From: Earliella scabrosa
Lineage: Eukaryota > Basidiomycota > Agaricomycetes > Polyporales > Polyporaceae
Direction of reading: 5' to 3'
NCBI GenBank assembly: GCA_022605405.1
Contig: JABYQQ010000015.1
Span: 1,240,001 to 1,304,000 of the forward strand
DNA length: 64,000 nt
Part shown: piece after piece, positions 44,794 to 59,600 of the stretch
How positions within the stretch are numbered: position 1 is the first letter of the stretch
Layout of the letters: each line of letters starts with the position of its first letter
Program-made: the position numbers and the translations under genes
The notes under the pieces: generated by a model
The model's input: only the letters and a program-made list of their open reading frames with translations
Databases searched by the model: none
Told to the model about the DNA's origin: nothing

Positions 44794-47700
44794 CGCTCGG
44801 TATGTTCTGTCGTCTCATCTCATTATGATATCCTGACGCTGACTAGATTCCGATTAGTGTCAAATCCCAACTCCGGCGATTCCAATCATGTAGTAAGTGT
44901 GCTTCAGGGTATTGCTTCCCGCTCTCTAACTTCGTTTCTTGAGCAGCTTTTGTCGTCCATGGACCATGAGCAATGATCCCTGCTCTCCTTTTCGTCACGG
45001 CTCTATCTATCTGCGCTCATGCGCTTTCGAATTTCTCATGATCAGGATTCCACATCACTCCGAGTCGAAGCGCCGCCTTTGGTGCTCACGGCGTCCGGAC
45101 ACTAGTCGTTGCATAGGCTCTGTCGGCTTTACTTCTCATATGGACCCCCTATCGCCGTGCCTACGTACATACAATACCGAGTTGTATCCTGTCAAGAACA
45201 GAGTAACCAAACCGGCGACTCTCTTGACCGCTTATCCGTAACCGGACCTCTATCCCCTCCGATTGTATTGCGATCGCTGCTCACTTTCCCGATTCTGACG
45301 CTAGCTAGTATAGCCATCAGTTTATGCATGCATTCAGACTCATCTCGCCGCGTACACGGAAGCTCGTGTTGCCTACAGGTCTAACAGCAGGCTTCAGCGA
45401 TACCGCCCGAAGCACGACTTGGACACTCCCGTCGAGCCGTCCTCCGACGCCCAGAGTGTGCCTCGAGCGGTCCACAACCGCGTGCATAAAACACACAGGC
45501 CACAACGGGTCCCTTCCTCCGCCCATCCATGTTGCTGATGTGGGGCGGTGTCTCGAGCAGATATGCCCTGCGTAACGATGTCGAAGATCTAATACCAGTG
45601 CACGCGAATAGTGCGTCTGAAATCGTGAGGCTGGCCAGCTCGACGAGAATCGGGTCACCACGCAACGCCGTTGCGGCCAAAGAACGTAGGGTGACAGGTG
45701 CGGTTGTGGGCGACGAAGGTCGTCGCGGATAGATGGCGGAAAGGAGTACATCGAGGGGAGCAGTGCGACGCGGCTTCGAGTGGCCTGAGGGTGCGCTGTC
45801 AGCTTCGGGAACATGCGTAGACTCCCGCGCTGTACTTACTATGAGCGAGCTGCCGCTCGCCTGTTTCTCCGGGGTATCTCAGGCTGCAGCTGACGGAGGA
45901 GTGGGTAAGAGCTTGCAGACACAGCCACAAGTCGCGTAACCCATCGATAGCTACAATGATATCGAGCCTTCAACAATGAACGGCTGAAAAGGCGTCACGC
46001 GAGATCGTTCGGTTCAAGTGGACGAATGTCTTGCTCACCAGTCGACAAGCGGGTTCGACACGGCAGCTGGGTCAAGAAGGATCGCGGTCTGCGGAAGAGC
46101 CTGCTGCAAGGCACTGATCATCAGTCGAACAGGAGAGGCCGCTAACGCTGCATTCTGTAGATAGAATTCAAGATGGAGTCGCTGTCAGAGCTTGACACGA
46201 TTAAAGAGGGCACGAAGGATGGCTAACCGACGGAAGTGTTGGACCGGTTGAACGGATCTGAGGAGACGCCTGCGACGAACGAGACCTTGGCGACTGATGA
46301 AGGCTCCGAGCGCCGGATCCCACGAGCCCGTCTCGACTGCAAGGGGTGTTAACTCAGTGCGTCCCGTAGGAGGGGGTAGCCTCACAGATGTCGAAGTGAT
46401 AGACGGGGCTGTTCAGTGGGACGACGTTCCCGGGCTCGATGGCTTCGTTGCCGGTCGTCCTACTAGTGAGCATCTTTGCGATCATAATTGCACAAAGTCT
46501 TGCGAGAGTTGCGCGTCCACACGTGAAGCTGACGTCCATTGCGTGCTCGAAAAGCTTGCTCGTCTTGCTCTTCGTGAACACGGGGGACTGTAACGTCCAT
46601 GGTCAACTCAACCTCGCACTCCTGTACACACTCTGCAACTTCACCTAATTGCCGATACGTCCCTGCCCCGCCCGCGAGATCGGCCCGTACACGAGCAACG
46701 TCCGGAAGTGTCCCAGCGGCGTCATGGGCACTTGCTCTCCCAACTCTGGCGTGTGTGCGCGCACCGCGACGAGCTCGAGTTGCGCGGAGCCCAGTTATGC
46801 AGCTAGCCGATGTCATCAGGAGCAGAGCGAATGATAGGAAGCCCAGTGAACGTGGAAGACGAGACTTACTCCAGCGGCGCGCAATGACGTTGAGGGCGAG
46901 GAAACACAAGTGCCACGGCATGCGCCTGAGTTGAAGATCTGGGTTCCAATTACACGTCCCTATCGACGGACAACCAGTCAGCCTCCACGCATGAAGCTTT
47001 GAGGTTGCGCCTGTTGGGTCATTAGACGCACCTGGTGAAGACGAACCGGTTGAGGTGGATCTTGTACATCGGTCGGTGATGCGAGCGGAACGCAGATCGA
47101 AAGCAAGAGAGAGGGACTTCGGTGCGCAAGCAAACTGCCATGGAGGTTGTACATGAGAGTCAGAAAGACCGTGCACGCAGCGAGACTTGAGTGCCAGCGT
47201 GCTCGGGAGGGAATAAGGTAGTCGCGGTACGCACGTCGCGGAGGCTGCAGGCGATAAAGGAGGCACGTACATTGTCCTTCCTTCATGGTTCTTTTCTCAT
47301 ATGACTATGTGCAAGCACATAGCCCGTCCCGAACAGCACGGACAATGATTCGTGCACTGTGGAACAGCAGCTTCTCCGGGATGAACGCAGTGCTGCAGCG
47401 CGTCCGTGCCATGGCCAATGCGGTCGGCACAGTGGAGAGTACAACCTGCAGCAGCCTCAATGCTGTTCCTCAGCTACCCCTCAATATTCAATGGCTCCGA
47501 CCTGGCGTTGAGGGTGGTTGTCGGAGACGAAGGGAACACTGGTCGGAGGCTTGATCGCGTCTTTTCCGAGATATTGCGGAAATCTTGGGTCATACATCTT
47601 CTGCGTGTGTCGTGCGTATACATGAGAAAGCACTGCAGTAAGCTCAAGATGGGCATGACGAGTTGTGACGACTAAGTGGACACTAGATAGAGAAGAGAAA

Positions 47701-47950
47701 GCCTGAGTCTTGAAGGAGACGGACAGTTGGTGGAAGCTGGTAGCGCCCGCGACACGTGGCATCTCGACGGCCCGAACGTTCCGCCCAACTGCTAGCCTGT
47801 TGCGAGTCCTCTTCGTCTCAGTTCTGCTCTCTCACTGCAGTTCCGCTCTCTCGATCGTCTGCTGCTGGATTCATCGTGCTTCGATCCTGCGATCGAGAGC
47901 CATCTCTGTGATGGTGCAAGGAGGCCTCCGGCTTGTGTAGCGCGCATCTT
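44794..47950. other. Intergenic with scattered degenerate coding runs
   Basis: Hydrophobic, membrane-like runs occur on the minus strand near 47080-47190 (CTVFLTLMYNLHGSLLAH, SPSLLLSICVPLASP) and on the plus strand near 46440 (VVLLVSIFAIIIAQSL), in frames broken by stops. This may be an eroded membrane-protein gene. No splice model works and no family is claimed. Confidence 0.3.
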
Positions 47951-47959
47951 CTGAAGTTG

Positions 47960-48990
47960 TCCGTTCTGCTCGCTGGCTAGCTACCTGTCGCGCTTCGCCC
48001 ACACGCTCCACAAGCTCGCCTCGCGCATCCTGAACGTACCCACTCTCAAGTCCATGCGGCCACGCTTACCGCCCCGCACATCAAGTTCTCCCCCGCTTGG
48101 GCGAGCATCGCACCAGTGCTCGATCGACAAGTCGGCGAAGCTGTGGAGGGTAGTGCGAATCGAGTCACGAACTTAGAGGTGCATTCACAGGTGCGTTCCC
48201 GCTCTTTGTAGGTGCTCCTGAACGACGGCGGCGTGCGGAGGAGGGCGAGCTCCTTACATCATCCACGGATAGATCTCGCACAGCCGGAGGGGCCGACTCT
48301 GTCCATGATTGGACTGCAACAGCCTGAGGTACGTCACTTGCATCTACATGCTCGACCGTCACCTCATGCGTTCCCTGCGCCGATCTAGCGGGGTAGCGTG
48401 TTCGGCGCGGAATCATGCATATCGTGCGCAAATCCCGCATCCCGCCCATTTGCTCGTATCTGACCTCAGGTCGCGTGATGAAGCCATCGTCGTGGGCGAC
48501 CTCCGACCACCTCCTGCCTCACGCACGTCGACGACGAGGATGTCAAGAGCAATACCCATGACCCCAGAGTCGCGCGCGATGTCCGACATCCACTCCCACG
48601 ACGCTCGCATACACCCTCTCGCACGACATTCCCTGATCGTCGCCCTCGGGCCAGCTTGATATACGACCTCTCCGTCATCAGCATACGCCGCGTCTGTCTA
48701 CCCATGGCTTGCAAACTCGCAATAACTCCGACCACTCCCGACATGGCCCCCAATTCTCAGGCGTTTTGCTCGCGCGCTCACTGGCAAATACGACTCCTGG
48801 TGCTTCTCTCCGCCGAGACTCAACTGTGATTAGAATGGGTGGATATTGGAGACGAAAGAGGTCGATGGTGCGGCAGCGCGAGAGGAACAGGAAGGTATGG
48901 CAAGTGTCCCATACGTCTCGCCTGTGTGCGATGGTACGTCAGGCTATGCCTGCTCCTTCTGCATTCCCATTTCCTGACTCCGCGCCCCAG
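47960..48990 (+). pseudogene. Degenerate triplicated unit, copy ii
   Basis: Same ordered blocks as 37900-39380: CGCGCATCCTGAACGTACCC (48022), AAGCTGTGGAGGGTAGTGCG (48139), ATCGTGCGCAAATCCCGCAT (48420), CACGTCGACGACGAGGATGT (48524), CCGACCACTCCCGACATGGC (48728). Frames are interrupted. It is shorter than copy i. Confidence 0.5.
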
Positions 48991-49079
48991 ATCCAATGGT
49001 GCGCGACGCCGATGCGTTACAACCTAAGTCGTGCAGTTGCGAACCGATAGACAATCCCAACCTCATTGCGGCGAAGCGT

Positions 49080-50600
49080 AGCGGTGAATCATAGGAACAC
49101 CCCCGCTCATCCAAGTTGTCCTCCGCTCGAAGCTACGAGCCTAGCGCCAATGCTCGATAGCAAATCTGTGGAAGTACCTTGCGAATCACAAGCTCAAGGT
49201 GCGTTCACTCTTCTCGTGCATGCGATGGAACGTGGTGCAGAGGGGCTTGAGCTTCTGACTTTATGCGGAGATAGACCTCTGCCAGATGAGCACATATCCC
49301 GACGGGCGGAGGGTCCGCTCTGCATGAGAAGATGCTCGCTCGCCTGAGAGTTCACCCGGACCACTGGTTTCTGGTGCTCTGCACAGGTACGTCAGTTGTA
49401 TCCATATCCCAACCGTGTCCTCATGCGTTCCCGATGGTGCGTAAATCCGACATCCTGCCCATGTCAACCTAGCGGACGACTGCGGGCTCGGGTAGTCGTA
49501 GCTTTCCGGAGACGAGGCCATCTTCGCGGCGGGCGATCACCACCGTTCGTCTCGCGTCACTTTTGTCGCTATAGCTGGAAGGGCACGCTGCACGCGTGTC
49601 CGCTAGGTGGGTCGCTCATCCTCCGCATCGTGTTGTCTCGTGGGCTCAGACTTCCGTTCCGTGTAGTCGCATACTGGAGTCGAAAGAGGCGGTTCTTAGG
49701 CCAGGAGGATGACGAGATCAAGTGAACTTGGCTGATGCTCCTCTCCCCTTACTTCGCGGTCCCACTGTGGGCCCATCTTAGCCAGCGTTGTCGTCCTTCT
49801 CCCTCTGCGGAGCTAGTTCGCGGACCTCATCCAGGCCTCTGACAACGGTTCTCCGACCGCCGCCGACCTCCTCCGCGACATTGACGCTCCCGCTGCCATC
49901 AGCTGCCCCGATCTCTCCCCATCACAGCACATACCCCAGGATCCAGGTATTGCGCCGCTCGTCCAAGACGAGCATCCTCAGCCGGCGTCAAATACTCGTA
50001 CATCGCCATACTTAACGAGAGCGTCATGGCCACCTCGACCATCCATGCCGCTGATTCCGATATCGACACGTTCTCTAACCTCGCGCGCCGACCGAATCAT
50101 GTACACGCTCAAGATCGTGTGCGTGCTCGAGGTCGTGGAGCATACTTAGTCAGACCGCGGTCACTACACGCGCTGCGCATTTCGGACAGGGGCGAGCGAG
50201 CTTCGCGCGATGCTATGCTCCTATGTCCGTGATGCCCACCTCTCGCACGACTTTTGATGGTCGTACTCGGGCCGGCTTTATATGTGTCCGTCTCCAGCAC
50301 CCGTCACGTCCTGTCTCGAACCACTCACGACATGGTCCTGGTGTTCAGAGCTCTCGCTCTCGCTCCCACTGGCAAACGGGTCCTGTCCGTGTTCTCGACG
50401 GCGAGCGCGTATCTTCAATACTTCCGTCTGCCGTGGGCTCCACCGGGATCTCGACAGGATGGAGCGGAAGGTCAATGTGCGGAGCGGGAGGGGAAAGGAA
50501 GGTGCTCGCGATGGTCACACATATGTTATGGCTTGGACGATGGTACATCAGGACACACCTGTTCCTTGTTATGCTCCACTGCGGGCGAGCTCTGTGAGCT
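49080..50600 (+). pseudogene. Degenerate triplicated unit, copy iii
   Basis: Blocks in the same order: AAATCTGTGGAAGTACCTTGC (49159, first 20 nt shared in pattern), CAAGGTGCGTTCACTCTTCT (49195), GTTCACCCGGACCACTGG (49349), CACGCTCAAGATCGTGTGCG (50103), CACTCACGACATGGTCCTGG (50322). Shares with copy i the block around GCTCACCCGGACACTGG (38393) that copy ii lacks. Frames interrupted. Confidence 0.45.
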
Positions 50601-50659
50601 GACCTGGTTGTCCCGACGTTGTCTTGCAGGTGTACCGTTGCGCTCGACGCTATAGCAAG

Positions 50660-53600
50660 CCGGTAGTCCTCGTCTCGCACTGATTTTGCCAAAGTGTAAT
50701 GCACGCCCGTAGAGAACTTTGGCATACGCGTCCGCATATCCTGATAGGACACATCGAGCATCTACTACTAGTCATCCTTACCTACCCGAGCGTCATTGGC
50801 ATGGGTGCGGAGGCTCCACCTCAAGTTGACTTTGCATTTCAGCTGTGGTAGCTCCGGTGGTCATGCCAGTTTTGACTCTGCACTAGATCGTAGTTGTACC
50901 AAGTTGAGGTCTTCCTTCGTTCCGTGAAGCATGACTGGCGGATCGTCTGGTGGTCTGGGCTTACGCTCAGAGTGTACTCTGTCGCCATAGGTTATGTACT
51001 AACGCAGGCGTCGCGGCTAGCATTGCATTCTGACCAATCCGATGGGATGCGCCGATCCTGTGGATGTGTTGAGACTCGGAAGCTATGTGCACACTTTCCG
51101 CGCTGAGCGCTGAGGCTGCCGCAACATGAATAGCGGGCGGGCCGCGGAGTGTTCGTGTGTGAATTGAAGTTTGAAGAAATCTCGGTTGGGCTCCATAGCC
51201 TAGTAGCCATGCTTCCGGGTGCTAGATGACCTTGCTGGTGCCGTCCCCTGCCAGATATTCGTGGAACTCCGAAAGTACTCACAAGGAGCCGGTAGCCGGT
51301 CAGCCGCATCTCCACGGAGATTCGGAGAAGGATGGGAGCGCCGTCTCTGCCGGCGGCACCTTAGTCCAAAGCGCAAAGAGGGACGTGGCAAAACTATGAC
51401 ACGCCCACCAGATAAATTTGGAGAACACGATGTGTACGCCGCTTGCCTGTTGAACATGGACGTCAGGAGACGAGTAGTATATACGCACGAGTAAGTCCTC
51501 CTGATGGGCCGCCCGAGGATACCGTTTCGTTGAATGCCTAGCATCGTCGCCGAAAAGTCCTTTCCTCGGACTGGTGGGGCCGGAAGAACCGCCCAAATAT
51601 ATCCCCATACAGATCCTGCCACAGATCACCAAAGTAACAGGGGTCCTTCTAGAGGCGAGCGGAGGATAGCTGCTCCGTCGGAACGCTGGTAGTGCACGCT
51701 TGCAAAGCCGACACGTACTTCGCGCGTTCACTAACGGCAGCGTCGGGTGCATTGGAAGAAGGGGGAGTGATCATGTTTCTAAATGGACTGTAAGAAGGAC
51801 CGCGGGGAGTCAGGAGGAGACGATTCGTAGAGGAAGGTGTCAGATAGCACTTAAAAGCGATGCATGCTCGTAAAGTCGTGAGAGGGCCTAACCAGTTGGA
51901 TGGCATGACTTGGCGGTGTTCCTGGTTGCTATTGAGGGTTCAGTAGACTGCTGCTCCCGCTTGCGAGTCCCTCTGTTAGTATACACACCGCCAAGAAGTC
52001 CGCCGCAATCAACACGACCACAAATCACACCTGTCCGTGAATACGAAGCGGCGCGAGTGACTAGTATGACCGACAACATCCCGACACCAATAGGATGCGA
52101 GCCGCGTTCTCGAGAAGAGTTGTGTGCTTCCTAGTTGCCTGTGAAAAGTTCTATCAGCGCATTTTGGCCCCGCGTCGTTTGCTACATACCTTATACGACC
52201 CGCGAACCATCGTATCCCCTATGTTGGTAGAGACACTACTCATTGCAACATCATCAAGAACCACCAGATTGGTAGTGCATCTGAGTCCGCAGCGCCCGAA
52301 GACCGAGCAGCCCGCCGATCTTCTCTAACGGCATACGGCTCGACACTAGAGCCCGTCCACGGACCTATTTCGCGTACAGTATTGCCGAGTTGAGCATCCC
52401 GCGGACGATCAGCCCTGAGCGTGGAGCCTATTGCACCTTCGAGTAACAAGCGAAGCAATCGCCGCCGAATTTGAGGGAAATACCACAGAAGGGCGCATTA
52501 GGAGGATCGTACCGAATTCCCGACTCCGTGTGCCTTCTACGGGAGAAGTTAGACATGCGTGTACGATTAGATGTTGCGGCCGCCTCGTACCGGTGGCTTT
52601 ATCAAAGGACGGACATTCTGTTGCGGCACGTCACGTTCACCTTCTTGACTGCAGTTAGCTAGTATGTGACAGTGAGCGCGAGACTACCAATCATCCAGCT
52701 TTGAATCCAACGGCGTGATTCTTCGAGTATGGAAACAGGAAAGGCTACAGCCCTCGGAGAGTGCTGGCACCTCTCGCGCGCAGGCGTGTGACGGTGGTCC
52801 TGGATAGTGACTATTGATAGCACGTGCTAGGTCGACATTGTCGCTGAGCGCATGAAAAGGGAGAGTACTCACAATCATCATACGGACGTGCCAGCTCTAC
52901 TCTAGCGATGCGCTCGCTCAAGCTAGCGTGGCATCTTGAGATCAAGCAAGGACATTTGAGCGTATATGCTCGCGAGTTGACAGCCGCGAGACGAGAGCGC
53001 GAAGTTCCTACGTAAAAGACCATGGGATAAGTTGGCCGGACGTGAGTGGACCCACAGAATCTCTTGATGGACAAGAATCATTCGTCTCACTGCTATGTGT
53101 GAGGCAGCGCTGCTCCAAACGTGAACTGCTTCCAGGCCCGTGTCCGTCGGTGCCAGCATCGTAGCTGCTATTCCTGCGTAAACCACTTAATACAAGTATG
53201 ACGGTAGGAGGGTTGATTGGCAACCTACACGTCAATACGGCTCTACGGCTCCGGCCATCCGATGTTGGAGATGAATCGGAGGTAGTCAACATCTCAGCCT
53301 CAAGCTCAGTTCCAAAGAAGCGGGGGCCCACTGCGCGTCAGTTACGTCTCGTCCGGGTCTAGATATTGCGATAAAGGCAGAGCTGCTTCCAGTTCTGGTT
53401 CCTGTTGAACCAAGTCAAGTCGCGCCAAACGGGCCAGAACCAGCCTCCGAGTACAGCGAGCATGACGGGCACGCAAGAGTTTCAACGCACTATCTCCAGC
53501 GACCACGCGCTCTTCTACCTTCCTATATAAATGGAATCGTTGGAAACTCACACGATGACTGAATCCGGCTGTTGCATTGCACCGGTGGTCTCTTGCCGCG

Positions 53601-56600
53601 CCGGCCAACCAGTACTACTGACGTGCCGTCACTGGTCGGATCCACAGGTGTTTACGACATTGCAGCTGTGCGTTCAATCCGATTGCAGTACGCGCTTCAT
53701 GTTTATACAGACCTGTAGCATCAGTTTGAGCAACGGTAGTGGTAATCTGAATTAAGAGAGAGACCCATTCACCGAGGATAGAAGTGAACAATTGACCGCC
53801 GTTCGACGGAGTCCGGGTCGTATGGTACAATGCCAGTGCTAGTAGGATATGCAACTCAGTGTGATCCTTGTACAATCGAGAGTAGGACTGAACCGCGCTG
53901 TCAACTTAATCCTTGGAGGTAATTAGTTCCTAGTGGGACCGAGTTAACTCGGACGAGGTGCCAACAGCTGGGTGCCAAATAAATGTCAACACAGTGATTT
54001 GACGCGAGGCGCCATGGGAGTTGGCATGTTGATCCTCTTTGTCAGACATTACTTACTAGTACTCGTCTCCAACTCACGCTATTGGTTCCAGAAGGCTAGT
54101 CACATTTAACCTACGATTCGTTCTGAGACTGATAGCTCCATTCGTAAGCCTGATGGACCCCCGCCGGCACGCACTGGCACGAGGCAGTCCGGACTGGGAC
54201 TCGTAGCGACTCGAAGACTCTCGTCGAGTGACTTAGGTTCGTGTCTGTTCAAGTCAGACAACGACCACTCTGATGTCGTGCCAACCAATATCAACTATCT
54301 ATACTAACTACTTAGAGGCGTCAGAACTCAGGGGATTCGCATTAGGGAGGATCGGGCTAATACTACTGGGTTCGCATAGGGCCGCTCAGCGACCGTTCTA
54401 CCGCCGCGAACCTGACACTTCCGAAATCGAGCAATTGGGAGCAAAATTATAATTCGAGTACTAGCACTGACTTGTCGCATTTATTCCCAAAGCATCCTCA
54501 ATGCAGGATAAACTTCCACCGGCTCACGCAATCGACCTGAACCTTGACAACCGTATCGCAGAAGGGACCCTCTTTCAAGTTCTGCTCGTCGCTAGATATG
54601 GCATTGAGGACCTTCTTGGGTAATAGAAATTGACTGCTACATAGCTCTCACATGGCTCACCTCAGACGTATTTATGCAGGGTCTCCCTCGGCATCGAGTT
54701 CTGCCGGACTCTGGACACATAAGGATGTAAATACGCCGGTATCCCGGATGGGGAGGGCGTACGGCCCTGCGGTCTCATATTTCCAGTCAAATGGTGTAGA
54801 CTCAGAGGACACGGCGCCGTCTGTTGTCTCTATTTCCATGCAACCGCCGTACACTCGACGGGGACTCACATAGCCTGTCCACAGCTGACGTTGTCTGTAG
54901 GGCGTTACCAAGCAGCTTACGCTTACCGCCTGCGGAGTTACGCGACTTACTCTGAGCTCTTCCCAGTCCACATGTTGCCGAGCGCACGTGGCGATCTCGT
55001 CCGGCACGCTACTATAACAGTATCGCCTTGTATCAGACGTCTCTCTATCATGCAGCTACGGTCGAAAAGAATACTGACCCCCACGCCTGTACAGGATCTC
55101 TAAGGACCTCCTCCATCACTACATTACCAGTCCGACCCGGAAAAATTGCGCCACGGTCATCCACATCACTTCTCTCAGACCCCTTACGGGTCCCAGAGCG
55201 GCACGACGCTTCCGTGCATGAGCACCCAATGTAACACGGTCGTTGATGCGCGCTCGAGCGTCCGCCGATGCTCACACGACTGGGAGAACAGTTCACACTG
55301 GACTGGTTTCCAGAAGGTAAGAACATCCGAGGCGGCATTGCACCCCTCGTGTAACACTCTAACCTCATGTCCACAAGACGCCAATATTGCCGGGGGGCGG
55401 CGAGTACGTAACGCTCACGGTGCGTGCGTCTGCGTATTCTGGGTTATGAAAATGCCCGATGACAGACAAGCCATCGCCAATGACGAGGGCGGAAATGAAT
55501 TGGCTCGAAGCTTCGCTGCAGACGCGATTCCCGAAGTTGAACGTAGCTGTCACGATCCCAGGCCTACACCCCGATCGGCTCAAGCGTGCCCATGCGGCTA
55601 CATGAATTCAAAGCTGATACTTAAGACACATTCGTGGTGAGCGACGCTCACCCTGGAGACGATGGGAACAGCAGTTCCCAGACAATGGTTCGAGGCAATT
55701 ATAACAATGAACCCGTCCAACAAACTCATGCGAAACGTCCCCAGCCCTGACCGCCACTAGACTGGGGTTCGCGAAGTGTGCGAAGGGCTCACTAGACCAG
55801 GTGCGTGATGAGAACGATACGCAGTACGTTCATGTGGTAGCAGGAGCTGAGCGCTTGACACTGACGTGCTCGACCCTCGCGATAGGTTCGTGCAAGTCTA
55901 ATCTAGCGAGATGAATTTGTCGATGGTACGGATGCGGACGGCAATCTGATAGCGCGCAGGGACGTGGCCCTGCACCGTGCATCGTGTCCTGCCTCGTGCG
56001 TGCGCGAGCCAATGACCCAGACGGGAGAACAGGAGCATCGTGCAATCTGAACCCTGCACCCGGTCTGGGCTCTCGCGAGTGCAGCACGAGTGCAGCCGCA
56101 TGCAGGGTCCGACGAGGTCGGAGGAATTGCGGGCCTATCGGCGCTCGCAGGTGTCACCAGCAGCGGTTAGCGGCGTCTCGAGGTCAGGCTGTCAGGCGGG
56201 TATGGTATGGTGTTGCGCGGTGGGCGTAAACGACTCAGTTGAGACCCGGACGGCGGACTCCGCGACGGCGGCCTTGGCAGTGACAAAAAAGGTTCGGACA
56301 GGACTCTAATGTGCGGAAGGTAAGCCCTGGGCTGGAAGCTTGTTGTGGGCAGATGCGGGAGAAGACTAGGGTGGAATCGGTATGGTTGACAAGCATCTAT
56401 CATTCGCGAACTGAGGCGCGTGATGGCAACATGAGTCTTCGGGGGTTCTCTGCGACCTAGATCCGCAGTGGCTGGTGCAAACAGAAGGTGATGACTGGGT
56501 ATCGAAGTTATGAAAGACATCGGGAGGACATGAGGGGCAATGATGAGCATCGGCTAGTGGCGCGAATAGCAGAGAACTAATCGCAGTTCCAACAATATGG

Positions 56601-59600
56601 ATAAATACTCACAGCAATGATTCAGAGCCTTCAATCGCCACGGCCAGCCCGATGTTCAGGTTCGATGAGCGCTGACTACCACGGACAGATAGCGATGCGC
56701 TAGCTTGAACCTTGACGGGAACAGCCGTTGCGCGACAGGACGAGTTACGGCAGGCGTTCATAATCTGGACAGGGACAGCACGTCAATAAATATGATTTCA
56801 CGTTACTCCATTGTTCAACCGTTCGCTAGACACCGACGAGCTCCGGATAACGGCGACGGCGTCTTCGAAGGCACCGTCAGGAGCTCCTATGAACTCGGAC
56901 ACTCGGACGCTCGGCCGCTCGACCGCTCGCACGTCGCCCAAGGGTCGAAGCCCTTAGCTTCGCTATTGGTGTGATAGGGAGCGGGACAGACGGAGGAGTG
57001 CGCCTTACATGCAAATCTCATGTGTCTGTTCAAGTCCCAGTAGAATTACCTCACCGAGACTGGACTTGGAGCACTAGCACTCGCCCACAGGCCGCGGGGG
57101 CATCGAAGCAGAAGCTGACACCGGTACAGGGCTCATGAGCCGTGTCCCGAACGCGGAAGCAGATTCCGGGCGTCCTGTCTGGGCGCTGAACGACGGCCGT
57201 CTACCCTCGTGCCAGGGACCGGACACAGGAACATGAGAAGACGTACCGGCAAAGAAGAGACGGGAGAAGAACGAAGGCAAATGCTACATTGTGGCCGTCT
57301 AGAGTGGAAGCCGGTGGACGAGTATAGCTTCTCCGGACGCTCATGCCGGTGCTCGAAAATGTAGAACCATGGTTGAGCGTTTGCCATGGGGTGAGGGCCA
57401 TCGTTGCGTGCTTGTGAGCAATGGACCATGAATATACGAGAAGATGAAGAGGGATACTGGCTCGACTCGATCCCTAGACAGGGGCGCAGACGGGGAAGAC
57501 TGTTCGAGTGTGGCCAAGGTCCGAGCTGGATCCTGACGCCGACTAGAGCGTGTCATGAGTGCAACGTACAACATGTCGGACTGTATGCACTGAGAACCGA
57601 AGTCAGCGCATCATTCTGCCCGTGACGTTGTCTATAGCATCACAATAGATGACCTACATTCGAAAGATGGTGATATGTGGACGGCTACAAGTCGCGAACA
57701 TGCATCCATCACTTGCCGAACGTGCGCGATACGCCCTGTATGTCTGCAAAGAAGCTGCGGGAGCTTCCGGAGCGCTCCCTTGTGTTGGGACGCTCAGCAG
57801 TCACTGTTGAACGTCAGCAGTGACACGTTGGGCTCGACTTGAGTGCTAGACGAAATATCGTCAGCCGTGCTGCCAAGCTGCCATCGTGCATCGTGCTGAG
57901 CATCGCATGTCGCATTGCAGGCGTAAGACTTGACTCACCCCTGACGTCGGTTACCGGCCGTTGCAGCTCTTCCCGCGAAGCACCCCGTCTATCCGGTCTT
58001 CCATGAACCCAATCATGTCCTGCCTCCAAGTGCCAAGGGGAGAGCTCCGGACGCGCGACGTCCCAAGCCGCACAAGTCCGCATATCCATCGCGAGGCAGT
58101 ATGGAAGAACCTAGAGCAACGGCACCGCGCCGTCCGAGTGGTCTTCGAACTCGGGTGATTGTAAATGTTCCGAGGAACCGAGGGGTACTCCGCCCGGGAA
58201 CAGACAGGTGCGTCGGCAGCAGTAGTACATTGCTGAATTCTCAAGAAGCAAGTGGTACAGACGGGCGGGATGACAAGTTGTCAAAGTTAAATGACGAGAG
58301 CTCCGACCATGGCATGGTGGATTCCGAGCGAAGCGCTCCGGGACTTTCCAGCCGATTTACGAAGAGTCATGTTAGTACATAGGTGGCGCACGAGAATCTG
58401 GGTCGCTTACTGCATGAGAAGCAGTCCCGCAGGGCTTGTTATCATCATCGGACCATATCCTCGATGCCGATTGAACAGGCGAGTGGTGGACTTGCAACGA
58501 AAGGAGTGCTGCAGCTAATATCTACATAGAAGATCTGGGGCCCCATACGCAAACGTTTCACTTCAGTATAAAGCATCCGACGGTGGTGCAATCGTAGCAA
58601 CAAGCACGAACCTCGATGCTAACGCCCTGCAGCCCTTCGGATCGTAGATACCGCACTGCGATTGTGAGTCTCGCGAAGGCGAAGCTTAGACTTACACTCA
58701 TTGCATCGACGCTAGAACCCCGTACGCACGATAAGCACCAGAAGCCCGATCCGGTTCCACAGCTGACGTACCACGGCGGAGACGGACGAAGACCCGTACC
58801 CCGACAAACGCGCCCAAGCGAGTGGCATGGTGCGGCGCAGAGCCATTTCCGCGCTAGCGTGCTGCGTCAAGTTCTTATTCTCGAGTCCGTACGCACATTG
58901 AATGAGCATACTCACTGGCGGTCTTGAAGTACGAGCCCACAGCCGCTTCCGCGATCGGAGCTCACGCACACGCTTAGGCTTGGGGTGCGTCCGCGCTCGG
59001 AGTGCGAGAGGCGAGCTTCCATACATCCTGCTCCAGGCGGCGTCGGCGGTGGACGAGTGGTGTTGGATGGGCGTGTATGCAAGCACGAGCCCGCTCCCCC
59101 GTAGCGGACGTCTACATCTGTGCAGAGGAACGTGATCACGAGTGCGAGAGAGAGCGAAAGAGAAATCGCGCAGTGTACATCCGTCATGAGCCACCGTTCG
59201 TCCCTCGCCAACCAAGCTCGTACGACTAATGCATGGTGAGCACGAACCTGGCGAGTACGAATCCCGATCAGATTCGCCCGGCCACCGAGTGTCGCGTATC
59301 TCGTTGGCAATCTCCCGCGCACGGTGCCGCAAAGGCGGAAAACACGAGGAATTGTACGTACATACGTCCACCCCCGCGCTAACCCGCGAACCTGGAGCTT
59401 CTAGCGTCGCGCTGCGCACGAGCGCTCAGAAGCAGCGCACTGCGATGACATCGTTCTGACGACGACGACGACGGTAAATGACCATAAGAACCTAATGCGG
59501 ACGAACTCGAGCACTCACGCGTACGCCTGGGCACCGGGGGTAGAGAAATCATCGCCTCCTGGATATGGAGATGGGATGTGATTCACAGTGAGATTGTACG

